Below, one piece after another: positions 8,641-16,662 of a DNA stretch of 33,517 nt. The notes beneath the pieces are model-generated. The model was not told the origin of the DNA. It worked only from the letters and a program-made list of their open reading frames with translations, and did no database searches. Numbering within the stretch: position 1 is the stretch's first letter; every line of letters starts with the position of its first letter. The stretch lies in IMG/VR virus record IMGVR_UViG_3300021376_000198, positions 1 through 33,517 of that record; one strand, given 5' to 3'. The position numbers and the translations under genes were made by a program. Source of the stretch: a virus.

Positions 8641-11600
8641 CTATTTAGTTCTCTTTAATTCGTCAACTTCTGCTTTGAGTTCACGGATAGCTTCAATAAG
8701 AACTGGGATCAAACCATTATAGTCAACAGTCATAATCTGCTTATCATTTTCCTTAACAAGATCAGGGAAAATTTCTTGAACTTCTTGGGCAATAACACCA
8801 TATTGATGAAGTTTGGCGTCAATTCTATCATATTCAACACCACGAAGATTTAATAGTTTAGCAAGAGATCCCTCAAGTGGTTGAATATTTGTTTTTAATG
8901 AAATATCAGAAGTTACTGTTATAGAAGTAGTTGCTGAGAAGGACGTAGCATAAACAGTGCCACTGTTCATATATACGGAGCTATTATAATATTGCGGTTG
9001 ATTACCAGAAGCAGAAACCCATCCACTCAAATATGTGGTTGAATTAGTAGAATTTACACTTAAATTGGAAGCATTTGTTGCAGTTGTTGCATTTGTTGCA
9101 CTTCCAGCTGATGATACCGAAAGGCTACTTGCATTTACCCATGTAGGAGCCCCAGATCCACCAGATTGCAATAATTGACCTGAAGTGCCAGTAGCACTAA
9201 ATCCAGTAGCGCCATTAGCAGATTGATATGGAATTTGTCCTGCTGAACCTCCACCTAGTTGAGTTGCAGTAGTGGCATTAGTGGCACTAGTTGCATTTCC
9301 ATTAAATGTAGTAGCAGTAATTGTATTTGTACTTGGATTGACAGATATACCAGTTGCCATATATACTGTTTGTTGACTTCCACTACTACCAACAAAAAGT
9401 AAATAATAAGTAGTTGCAGCAGCTATTAAAGTAACATTTATTGCATTAGCATTACTTGCAGTTCCAGTTAATGGACCATTAATATTGCCAGCAGTAATAA
9501 TCCCAGCACTAACTCCATTAGTATGAACATTACCCCATTTAGCGACACTGCTTCCTAACTCTTGATAAACACCAGTTTGGGGTATAAGATCACTTCCTAT
9601 GCGACAAGAAAATACTGCTTTATGACTTGCAACACCACTTCCAAAAAAGACACTACCAGCAACTGTCAAACTCTTACCAATGCCAGTTATAGTTGTATTA
9701 TCATTAAAGGTAGAAATACCAAAAACAGTTAAAGCGGATGCTGCATTTACTGCACTGACAAATGTAGTTATTCCAGCAACATATAAAGAATCGGCAGCAT
9801 ATAATCTGGTTGTAACAGTTGCAACGCCAACAGATAGATTAGTTCCAGTAATATATGTTAACGTTGAAAGTCCAACTGAATTAACATTACCAGTTAAATT
9901 ACCAGTAACATTTCCTGCCACATTTCCAGTAACGTTACCTTCAAGTGTAGTAGCAGTAATAATACCAGCAACAAATCCACCAGATGTATTTCTAGAAACT
10001 ATTGTATCATTAGTATTATCACTTGTAGCATTAGACGTTACTGTAAATGTTACGATTCCAGAGTTATTATATGTTGCAGAACCACTTAATCCAGTTCCTG
10101 AAGTATTAAATGTTAATGTATTGTTTAATGTACCATGTAAGGCAGATGCAGTAAGAATACCAGCAACTACAACACTATCAGATGAAGGATTATAAGAAAT
10201 ACCAGAATCTACAAATAATTTTTCACCACCACTTCCTTGGTCAACACCAGTACTGCTAGTTACAAAAGGAATATAATGTGTAGCATTTGTTGAGATACCA
10301 GCAGTAATGATGTTCTTTGTATTTGATGCTGTTCCAGTAAAACCATCTGGGAATACAATGTCAATTGTATCAACTTTCAAGTTGCCCATTTTAACATCGC
10401 CAGTGAATGTTGATACACCAGCAACATTTAGATAAGCGTTGGTTGTAATCGCAACACGAGTAGAGTTATAACCACCAAATGTTGTAATTCCTGCGAAGGA
10501 AATGCCAGTTCCAGTTTGAGCATAAACACCAGAACCAGTAATAAATGTTGTAAAGCCAACATTTTGAACATCACCAAGAGAGATTCTATTAACACTACCA
10601 CCATTATCAAAAGTTACAATACCAGTAACTCTAAGTTGGTCAAAAATAGCACCACCACCTACAATTTGAAGAAGATCTTGGGGTTGTGCAGTTCCAATAC
10701 CAATCTTATCTGGAGTAATGACTGTTGAATTTGCTTCTTGGCTGATAAGACCAAATCTCTTCCAGCCAGTTGCCGCACCAGTATAAACCCAACCAAGATA
10801 CTTACCAACTTCAGCTGTACTATTGAATGTAACATCACCTTGAGTTACAACAGTTACAGGAGTTGAGATACCAACAGTATAAGATCTAACCTGAGTTGCA
10901 TTACCCTTAAGTTCTAACTTAACAGCTTCAATACCGTCAGTTGCAGTAGAAGTGAGTTTCTTATACAATGAAACTGGACCTCTAAATTCTGAGGATTGGA
11001 AGTTACCAATACCACCAGTTACCTTAAGACTATTATTAACTGTAATATCATCATAAGTTACTGAAAGACTTGAATCATTAATTCCAAGATATGTCTCAGT
11101 TGGAACATTAATTGAAATCTCAGTGTTATTGATTGGGCTAATAATCTTATTGCCAATATAGAAATCACCACTATCGTTAGTACCAGTATATGCAGCAGTA
11201 CCACCATCACATTGCACTGACTGTGTTAAGAACTGCTCTTCACGAGTTAGAATTCTATTTTGTCTTGATGGTAGTGCGGCAGCATAGTTACCATGACCAA
11301 AACCAACATATTCAAATGTATGTCCAGATGCACGAAGAATTGAATGTCTTCTCAATTCTGTTGGAATAACACGAATTTTTCTTGCTAATGAATTAGCTTC
11401 ATGAGATTCTGCTTTGGTTCCAAGAACACCTCTAACAATATCAGCACTATTTGTTGAAGTGTTAACATTACCTGAAATACGAACAATTTCACTATCAATT
11501 TGTAAGAAATCCCCAGTATTAAATCCAACAATACTTCCACTTAAGGTGATTGAAGTTCCTGTTGTAGTAATACCTGCAGAAGAAACTGTTCCAATTCCAG

Positions 11601-14600
11601 CATAGAATGGAATCATTCGACTTGCAATCTTTTCATCTGCAATTGCAGTATCTGCAGCTCTTGAATCAGTAGCACCAGAAAGAATAAAGCAGCTACCAGT
11701 AAATGTGGGATTGGTAACTCCAGCACCAATAAAGAAGTTAAAGCTATTAACGCTAAGTCTATTTCCTACAATGAATGTTCCATTATATACCGTTTGAGCA
11801 GCACCAACAATGGTAAATTTATTACCAGATACAAGACCATGTGATTGTGATGTGAATACAGTTACAATACCAGTTGCGGTGCTAGAATATTGAATTCCAG
11901 TAGCAACACCTACTTCATCAGTCAATCTTACATAACCATTAATACCTGTGGTTCCTGTGTAAATACCAGGATTTCCACCATTATCATATGTTAAAATCTT
12001 ACTGCTCGTAATTCCTGAGATTCTGTAAACACCATTATATCCACTGGTTGTTCTATTACCAGTTGTACCAACACCAACAACTTCGATTGCATCACCAATG
12101 TTATTGTTGATAGCAGTAACTTGAACAACTGCAGGAGACCATGAAGCTTGTGTAGTAACGCCAATAACTGTCATGGTCATACCTACACCGTAGGCAGAAC
12201 CACCGTCAACTACAGTAAGACCATTAATCGTGCCAGCAGCACTTACCGAGACATTAGCTGTTGCACCTTCACCAGTAATACCAACACCAACAAGCTTAGC
12301 ATTATAAAGAACAGTGGCAATTCCAGAGTATCCATAATTTGCACCAGCAGAAACAATTGAAAGAGATGTTACTGAGTTTAGATTATGCTCAACTTCAGTA
12401 AAGATTGAGGTAATGCCAGCATTATTTGTAGCTCCAGTTACAGCGATACCAATTCTATTGTTGCGTAAGAAAGTTGCTACAGTTTCTTTAGTAATACTAT
12501 TTTGTCTGCTGTTAACAACGATCTTACCAAGTAAATCATTCTTAGCGTTAGAAATTGCAGGTACTGGGTCTGAATTAAAATTGTCTCTATCTAACGTTGG
12601 ATATAGATTTGCAGGACTTTGTGAGAAATTATAGTTACTGAAGAATGGATCTGTTGGTGATACGTTACTTGTTAAGCAAGTTAAGTGATAGATACCATCT
12701 GTTTTATTATATTCATGCGTTTGTAATTTCTCAATATTATAGATGTAGAAAGTATTTTTATACTCTTGCCTATAAACATATGGAAGTGTTTCGTTTCTTG
12801 TAGAAGAAGTATTTAAAAACGTTCCTAATGTAGTATCAACTGAATAAGTGAATTGTTTTGAATTTAAAACCGCATTTACAGTATTAATTCCATTGAATCC
12901 TAAATTATCAAGACTATTTAAGTTATCAGTACTCTTAACATTTTTAAGCGTTACTTTATCCCCAACCATAAAATTATGTGGGGTTTCTGTTGTAACAGTT
13001 ACTAAATTAAGAATAGAATCATAATCTACATTTGAAATGATTCTAGGATTTCTTTTCTTGATTTGATCATTAACTAATGAAAATTCTGATGAATTTTTAA
13101 CTCCACTAGTTCTAGATTCTTGAATAATAAAGTTTAAAGATGGCTCTCTTGCAATTTCATATTGTTTTGGAATTACATAACGGAATCTATAAATTCTATC
13201 ATTTACAGAACGAGTATCAATCTTCCTCGTAATATATGACTTAGAACTTTCTCCTGTAATTAAGAATTGTCTATATGCAGTAAATCCACTTCTAATTGTA
13301 TTTTTAGATGTTGAAGATGATGTATTAACGTACCAATTAGAATTGGTATCGTCATATTGAATTGGGTGTCCAATTTCGTTTGGTGCCTTATCATTGACAC
13401 GGCTAACGACTCTTAAAAGACCACCTTTTGTATTGTAAATATCAATAGGAATTGGAGTTCCAGAAACAGCATCATTTAAACTTCTGGAAAGTTGAATTTG
13501 ATTTGATGATAAGGCTCCACCAGTAATTGCATAGTAAATTTGATTCGCTTCAAGACCATCTGGTGTTAATCCATCATCACTAAGAACACGAACACTTTCA
13601 CCAGTAAATAAATTATGTGGCGTTTCTAAGTTTAATGTATTGCCTGAAGTGATACTATTTGCAGCACCAACACGAACTACTTTAAATGATTTTTCTGAAG
13701 TTGTCCCGTCAGTTCCATCAGGAACAGGCATCAAAATTGGAGCAGAAAGAGTCACTTCAGAGGTTGCAGTAGCAACATTAACATAAAGAATTTCGTCTCC
13801 CTTAGCACCAACTGAGAATGAATCTACAATATGTGGAGGTGGATTATCTTCACTTGTTGATCCATACAAATAAATTCTGTTAGTTGTAGTAATACCTGGA
13901 GCATTGGTTGTTAAACCAACATTAAGTGACAACCAAGTTTTCGTGTCAGGAAGAGTGTTTAAATCTTTTGGTGGAATGATGTGAGTAATGTATCCAACAT
14001 CATCTCTGGCAAAAGCATTTTCTTGGAATCCCTTAGCAACCAGAGATCTTGCACCAAAGTTTGAGTTGGAGTTGGTGATTGAAATATCACCACCAGATTC
14101 TGCGAGGAAGTGTTGAGAGAATCCGATGGAGAAGATTGAAACTGCCTGAATGAATGATGAATTTGATGTCCTAACGTGATAAGACTCATATTCAGGTTTA
14201 TAAATTGCTTTTGAATTTAAGTGTAGTGGAACAGAAGAAATACCAGCATTGATTGCAGTATCATTATCTTGATAAGTACCAGCATTTCTATTGTAAATTA
14301 CAAAAGCATTGTCGTCTCTTTGTAGAGAAATACCAGTAAACTGGGCAACAACAATAGATTTGAATCCAGAAGCTTTTGAACCGTCTCCATGAAGACCATT
14401 CATGCCATATGTGGATCTTAGTGAACAGTTAAAAATGTATGGAGAGGCACCATTAACGTTATCTGGTTCAATAATAAGTTTTTCGCTTCCAGTTAAGATT
14501 ACACCAGCGGTTGCAGGAACTGCACCAATATTAACTTGGAATTGTTTTGTACTTGAAACTCCAACAACAACCCACGATCCATTATAAACTGTTGAGGTAA

Positions 14601-15549
14601 ATCCAGAAATTCTTACAATATCATCTTTGGATAAACCATGATCATTTGATGTATCGACAGTTACTGTTAATGGATTAGCAGAAACTGAAACAGCACTACT
14701 AATACCAATATCATTTGCATTTACAGCGCCAACAATCTTAAATTCTGGTATTGATGGTTGAAAATCTTCACCAGCTGGATAATCGAGAATATCTCTTCCA
14801 GAAGTTGCACCATAAGCTCTTGTAAGCTTATAATAATACATCTGAAGATCAGTAATACCTGAGGATGTACCGATACCAACACCATTTACACCATCAGCAT
14901 ATTCAAAACAAGATAGTTTATGGTGAGAGAAAGTTGGTGCTCTTAAATTTCTCGTATTATTATAGTATACAGTATTATTAATATCACCATCAAAGAATGA
15001 AAACTGCCAGAAATAACATCCACCAGTAATTTTAAAAATGGAAGATGAATCCATCGTTGCATTATATGGATCTGGAACATACTTAGGTCTAATCTTAGTT
15101 TTACGAAGATCAAGACCTACAATTGATGTACCTCTAGGTACAATAATACCACCCTCTACTGAGTTGAATTTATATAGATCATTATCAGGATCTTCAATAT
15201 CGTAATTGCTATTATTTGTTAGTTGGAGTACTGTTTGTGCCTGCCCATTAACATCACGGAAGGATGCAGTTCCAGAGGAGTCTACAACACTAAATCCAGG
15301 TCTATTATCTACGTTATAAGAACCAGGCATCAATAGAATTGTGGTTCTATCAAATCTATCGTTTTCTACACCAATATTATACGAAAAACGAGCAGCTTCA
15401 ATCAGTGCTCGTTGAATTGTTTTAAAAGGTCTTGCTTGCGAGTTACCCTGATTGTCAATTGCATCAGTAGAATCTAGATCTGATGCATTAACATAAAGAA
15501 TATTGCCATCAACATTCTTGAGAAAATTTTCCAGTCTACTTAAAGGCAT
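8641..15549 (-). CDS. Giant tail-fibre/spike-like protein with C-terminal S74 self-cleaving chaperone, 2302 aa
   Basis: The N-terminus (residues about 15-65: NILYVNASDLDSTDAIDNQG, ...PFKTIQRALIEAARFS) resembles pectate-lyase-type beta-helix starts. A long beta-rich body follows, with V-x-G-I-x-T repeats in the last third. The C-terminal 92 residues are a peptidase S74-type intramolecular chaperone: SDISLKTNI, then GVEYDRID...GVIAQEVQEIFPDLV, and a terminal coiled coil. Ser2214 and Lys2219 match the spacing of the Ser/Lys dyad of the endosialidase family, so cleavage before Ser2214 is expected after trimerisation (family knowledge). The ATG at 15549 lies about 24 nt below the predicted late start, with no clear Shine-Dalgarno. 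A trimeric host-recognition fibre or spike is the best inference; the receptor is unknown. Confidence 0.85.
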   Translation of the reverse strand: MPLSRLENFLKNVDGNILYVNASDLDSTDAIDNQGNSQARPFKTIQRALIEAARFSYNIGVENDRFDRTTILLMPGSYNVDNRPGFSVVDSSGTASFRDVNGQAQTVLQLTNNSNYDIEDPDNDLYKFNSVEGGIIVPRGTSIVGLDLRKTKIRPKYVPDPYNATMDSSSIFKITGGCYFWQFSFFDGDINNTVYYNNTRNLRAPTFSHHKLSCFEYADGVNGVGIGTSSGITDLQMYYYKLTRAYGATSGRDILDYPAGEDFQPSIPEFKIVGAVNANDIGISSAVSVSANPLTVTVDTSNDHGLSKDDIVRISGFTSTVYNGSWVVVGVSSTKQFQVNIGAVPATAGVILTGSEKLIIEPDNVNGASPYIFNCSLRSTYGMNGLHGDGSKASGFKSIVVAQFTGISLQRDDNAFVIYNRNAGTYQDNDTAINAGISSVPLHLNSKAIYKPEYESYHVRTSNSSFIQAVSIFSIGFSQHFLAESGGDISITNSNSNFGARSLVAKGFQENAFARDDVGYITHIIPPKDLNTLPDTKTWLSLNVGLTTNAPGITTTNRIYLYGSTSEDNPPPHIVDSFSVGAKGDEILYVNVATATSEVTLSAPILMPVPDGTDGTTSEKSFKVVRVGAANSITSGNTLNLETPHNLFTGESVRVLSDDGLTPDGLEANQIYYAITGGALSSNQIQLSRSLNDAVSGTPIPIDIYNTKGGLLRVVSRVNDKAPNEIGHPIQYDDTNSNWYVNTSSSTSKNTIRSGFTAYRQFLITGESSKSYITRKIDTRSVNDRIYRFRYVIPKQYEIAREPSLNFIIQESRTSGVKNSSEFSLVNDQIKKRNPRIISNVDYDSILNLVTVTTETPHNFMVGDKVTLKNVKSTDNLNSLDNLGFNGINTVNAVLNSKQFTYSVDTTLGTFLNTSSTRNETLPYVYRQEYKNTFYIYNIEKLQTHEYNKTDGIYHLTCLTSNVSPTDPFFSNYNFSQSPANLYPTLDRDNFNSDPVPAISNAKNDLLGKIVVNSRQNSITKETVATFLRNNRIGIAVTGATNNAGITSIFTEVEHNLNSVTSLSIVSAGANYGYSGIATVLYNAKLVGVGITGEGATANVSVSAAGTINGLTVVDGGSAYGVGMTMTVIGVTTQASWSPAVVQVTAINNNIGDAIEVVGVGTTGNRTTSGYNGVYRISGITSSKILTYDNGGNPGIYTGTTGINGYVRLTDEVGVATGIQYSSTATGIVTVFTSQSHGLVSGNKFTIVGAAQTVYNGTFIVGNRLSVNSFNFFIGAGVTNPTFTGSCFILSGATDSRAADTAIADEKIASRMIPFYAGIGTVSSAGITTTGTSITLSGSIVGFNTGDFLQIDSEIVRISGNVNTSTNSADIVRGVLGTKAESHEANSLARKIRVIPTELRRHSILRASGHTFEYVGFGHGNYAAALPSRQNRILTREEQFLTQSVQCDGGTAAYTGTNDSGDFYIGNKIISPINNTEISINVPTETYLGINDSSLSVTYDDITVNNSLKVTGGIGNFQSSEFRGPVSLYKKLTSTATDGIEAVKLELKGNATQVRSYTVGISTPVTVVTQGDVTFNSTAEVGKYLGWVYTGAATGWKRFGLISQEANSTVITPDKIGIGTAQPQDLLQIVGGGAIFDQLRVTGIVTFDNGGSVNRISLGDVQNVGFTTFITGSGVYAQTGTGISFAGITTFGGYNSTRVAITTNAYLNVAGVSTFTGDVKMGNLKVDTIDIVFPDGFTGTASNTKNIITAGISTNATHYIPFVTSSTGVDQGSGGEKLFVDSGISYNPSSDSVVVAGILTASALHGTLNNTLTFNTSGTGLSGSATYNNSGIVTFTVTSNATSDNTNDTIVSRNTSGGFVAGIITATTLEGNVTGNVAGNVTGNLTGNVNSVGLSTLTYITGTNLSVGVATVTTRLYAADSLYVAGITTFVSAVNAASALTVFGISTFNDNTTITGIGKSLTVAGSVFFGSGVASHKAVFSCRIGSDLIPQTGVYQELGSSVAKWGNVHTNGVSAGIITAGNINGPLTGTASNANAINVTLIAAATTYYLLFVGSSGSQQTVYMATGISVNPSTNTITATTFNGNATSATNATTATQLGGGSAGQIPYQSANGATGFSATGTSGQLLQSGGSGAPTWVNASSLSVSSAGSATNATTATNASNLSVNSTNSTTYLSGWVSASGNQPQYYNSSVYMNSGTVYATSFSATTSITVTSDISLKTNIQPLEGSLAKLLNLRGVEYDRIDAKLHQYGVIAQEVQEIFPDLVKENDKQIMTVDYNGLIPVLIEAIRELKAEVDELKRTK
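8642..8648 (-). promoter_or_regulatory. Late promoter-like box CTAAATA
   Basis: The minus strand reads CTAAATA, one T4-like late box variant, overlapping the stop codon of the 2302 aa gene (ACT AAA TAG). The predicted start, near 8635, would lead into the 2253 aa fibre gene. Confidence 0.5.
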
Positions 15550-15578
15550 TGATATTAACCAATAGAGCTATTATGTTT

Positions 15579-15586
15579 TATTTATA
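15579..15586 (-). promoter_or_regulatory. T4-type late promoter box TATAAATA
   Basis: Exact TATAAATA on the minus strand in the 46-bp gap upstream of the 2302 aa fibre gene. The predicted start near 15573 gives a leader of about 24 nt. Confidence 0.75.
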
Positions 15587-15595
15587 CTTGTGATT

Positions 15596-16111
15596 TTAAC
15601 ACCACTGCCTTTTATAATTCTCAAATTTTAGTATTTGTTTGTCTACAAATTTAGCATATTTATCCTCAAATTCAAGAATCCAAGCATCTCTATCAATTCG
15701 TTGACGAAGAATCACTTCTCCATTTTTTGTTCTTTTGGGTTGAAGTAATCCCCTTCCTTGATTTGAAATTTCATACTCAATTTCTTCAATATAAACTTCA
15801 TTAGTTTCAACTAACGTAAGCAATCCATTTTGATTTTTATATCGAACAAATAGAAATTTGAGATCATTATTTTTGTTACGAAGCCATTGATTAACTTCAG
15901 CAGTACATAAACGTCCTTTGTTTTGATCTGACATCAAGTTATCAGTCTTTACATTTAATCCTAAGTTTTCAGTAATCCAAACATCAGCATACTTTTCTCT
16001 TTTAGATTTTTGCTGATAACCAAAATAATTTTGAACTTCTGCCTGAATAAACTCTGCTGCTTCTGCATTAGGAGTAATGTTGTAAATTTCCTTCAAATCA
16101 TACGGTAGCAT
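15596..16111 (-). CDS. Protein of unknown function next to tRNA genes, 171 aa
   Basis: The frame can be extended upstream to 16168, but those 19 codons lie in tRNA-Ala and its 3' flank. The ATG at 16111 (MLPYDLKEIYNITPN) is therefore the likelier start. No clear ribosome binding site is present. The protein is charged and probably globular, with no signal peptide or membrane segment. Residues 40-75 (KYADVWITENLGLNVKTDN, then a GRLC segment) and 86-92 (FLFVRYK) loosely recall restriction-type PD-(D/E)XK folds, with Asp43 and a V-K pair at 54-55. The acidic residue expected before V-K is Asn53, so this is a weak suggestion. A DNA-acting enzyme would be plausible beside tRNAs, but the function is not established. 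Confidence 0.75.
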   Translation of the reverse strand: MLPYDLKEIYNITPNAEAAEFIQAEVQNYFGYQQKSKREKYADVWITENLGLNVKTDNLMSDQNKGRLCTAEVNQWLRNKNNDLKFLFVRYKNQNGLLTLVETNEVYIEEIEYEISNQGRGLLQPKRTKNGEVILRQRIDRDAWILEFEDKYAKFVDKQILKFENYKRQWC

Positions 16112-16129
16112 AACATTAATTACAGCTAT

Positions 16130-16199
16130 GGAGAATACCAGAGTCGAACTGGTGATTGATGCTTGCAAAGCACCTGTTTTACCACTAAACTAATTCCCC
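16130..16199 (-). tRNA. tRNA-Ala (anticodon UGC)
   Basis: The cloverleaf folds by eye. The acceptor is GGGGAAT/ATTCTCC with a G3-U70 pair, the alanine identity element. The D-arm is GTTTAGTGGTAAAAC and the anticodon arm is GGTGC-TTTGCAA-GCATC. The T-arm is ACCAG-TTCGACT-CTGGT. No CCA is encoded. Confidence 0.92.
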
Positions 16200-16203
16200 A
16201 TAT

Positions 16204-16275
16204 CCTCTGGCTGGGAATCGAACCCAGTTTCTATGTGTATTGTCTACCCGTCCTTACCAATAGACTACGCAGAGG
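16204..16275 (-). pseudogene. tRNA-like sequence without a foldable anticodon arm
   Basis: It has a good T-arm (CTGGG-TTCGATT-CCCAG), six matching acceptor pairs (CCTCTG/CAGAGG) with a C-C mismatch at pair 7, and a D-arm-like GTCTATTGGTAAGGAC. The segment where the anticodon arm should be, GGGTAGACAATACACATAG, forms no 5-bp stem with a 7-nt loop and offers no acceptable U33-anticodon. An alternative pairing, GTCTA with TAGAC, spans the D region. It lies 4 nt from tRNA-Ala. It may be a decayed tRNA or a tRNA-like RNA with another role. Confidence 0.6.
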
Positions 16276-16382
16276 TGGCGGCCCTTTTGTTTAATGGAGG
16301 AGTAGCCGATCCCCACTATGAGAATAGGATTTGGACTCCTATTCTGTTTGTAGGAAGAACCAGACATGTCCAGATCTTCCAA
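16276..16382. other. Gap between tRNA genes holding a 9-bp perfect hairpin
   Basis: No credible coding region is seen. AGAATAGGA (16321-16329) pairs perfectly with TCCTATTCT (16337-16345) around a 7-nt loop. On the minus strand, the tRNA strand, the loop reads GTCCAAA, like a U33-CCA-A37 (Trp) anticodon loop, but no tRNA acceptor or T-arm surrounds it. Further right, GGAAGA...TCTTCC flanks the 8-bp palindrome GACATGTC. It could be a tRNA relic, a processing signal or a small structured RNA. Confidence 0.45.
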
Positions 16383-16453
16383 GCCCTCGACTGGATTTGA
16401 ACCAGCGACCAATGGTTTACAAAACCATTGCTCTACCACTGAGCTACAAGGGC
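16383..16453 (-). tRNA. tRNA-Thr (anticodon UGU)
   Basis: The cloverleaf folds by eye. The acceptor is GCCCTTG/CGAGGGC, the D-arm GCTC-AGTGGTA-GAGC, the anticodon arm ATGGT-TTTGTAA-ACCAT and the T-arm GCTGG-TTCAAAT-CCAGT. No CCA is encoded. Confidence 0.93.
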
Positions 16454-16461
16454 AAAAAACC

Positions 16462-16468
16462 TATTTAG
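16462..16468 (-). promoter_or_regulatory. Late promoter-like box CTAAATA upstream of tRNA-Thr
   Basis: The minus strand reads CTAAATA. The expected start falls about at the 5' end of tRNA-Thr (16453). The motif is short and AT-rich, so chance is possible, but the spacing is suggestive. Confidence 0.4.
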
Positions 16469-16477
16469 AAAATTTTT

Positions 16478-16503
16478 GGCGGGATTTTTTTCCGCCCTTT
16501 TTT
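16478..16503 (+). terminator. Intrinsic terminator-like hairpin between tRNA-Leu and tRNA-Thr
   Basis: On the plus strand GGCGGGA pairs with TTCCGCC (one G-U pair) and is followed by C and TTTTTT. The polarity suits plus-strand transcription, although no plus-strand gene lies to its left in the window. On the minus strand the hairpin is preceded by an A-tract and followed by AAAAATTTT, so it is a weak terminator for the tRNA transcript at best. Confidence 0.5.
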
Positions 16504-16531
16504 GAAACTAAAAGTCAATTTTGGTTTCAGT

Positions 16532-16614
16532 AGGAGCGGGGGGAGTCGAACCCCCACGGGATTAATCCCAGCGGATTTTAAGTCCGATACGGCTACCGAT
16601 TACGTCACGCTCCC
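16532..16614 (-). tRNA. tRNA-Leu (anticodon UAA)
   Basis: A class II tRNA. The acceptor is GGGAGCG/CGCTCCT with a G1-U72 pair, the anticodon loop is CTTAAAA, and the long variable arm is GGGATTAATCCC. The T-arm is GGGGG-TTCGACT-CCCCC. No CCA is encoded. The anticodon reads UUA/UUG, suited to an AT-rich phage genome. Confidence 0.93.
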
Positions 16615-16632
16615 AGAACAGTTTATGTTTAG

Positions 16633-16652
16633 TGACCGAACTGCGGCGGTCA
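16633..16652. other. Hairpin between the small gene and tRNA-Leu
   Basis: On the minus strand TGACCG pairs with CGGTCA around CCGCAGTT. There is no following T-tract, so an RNA-processing or 3'-stabilising element is likelier than a terminator. Confidence 0.45.
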
Positions 16653-16662
16653 TGAGGTAATT

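Noticed and set aside
15596-16168. 190-codon version of the protein beside tRNA-Ala
   Set aside because: Its first 19 codons lie in the tRNA-Ala gene and its 3' flank; the ATG at 16111 avoids this.
16254-16439. Minus-strand frame of 61 codons
   Set aside because: It is a read-through of tRNA-Thr, the spacer and the tRNA-like sequence; the first residues come from tRNA bases.
16478-16503. Terminator of the tRNA transcript
   Set aside because: The T-tract is on the plus-strand side. On the tRNA strand the hairpin is followed by AAAAATTTT, so it was listed as a plus-polarity element only.
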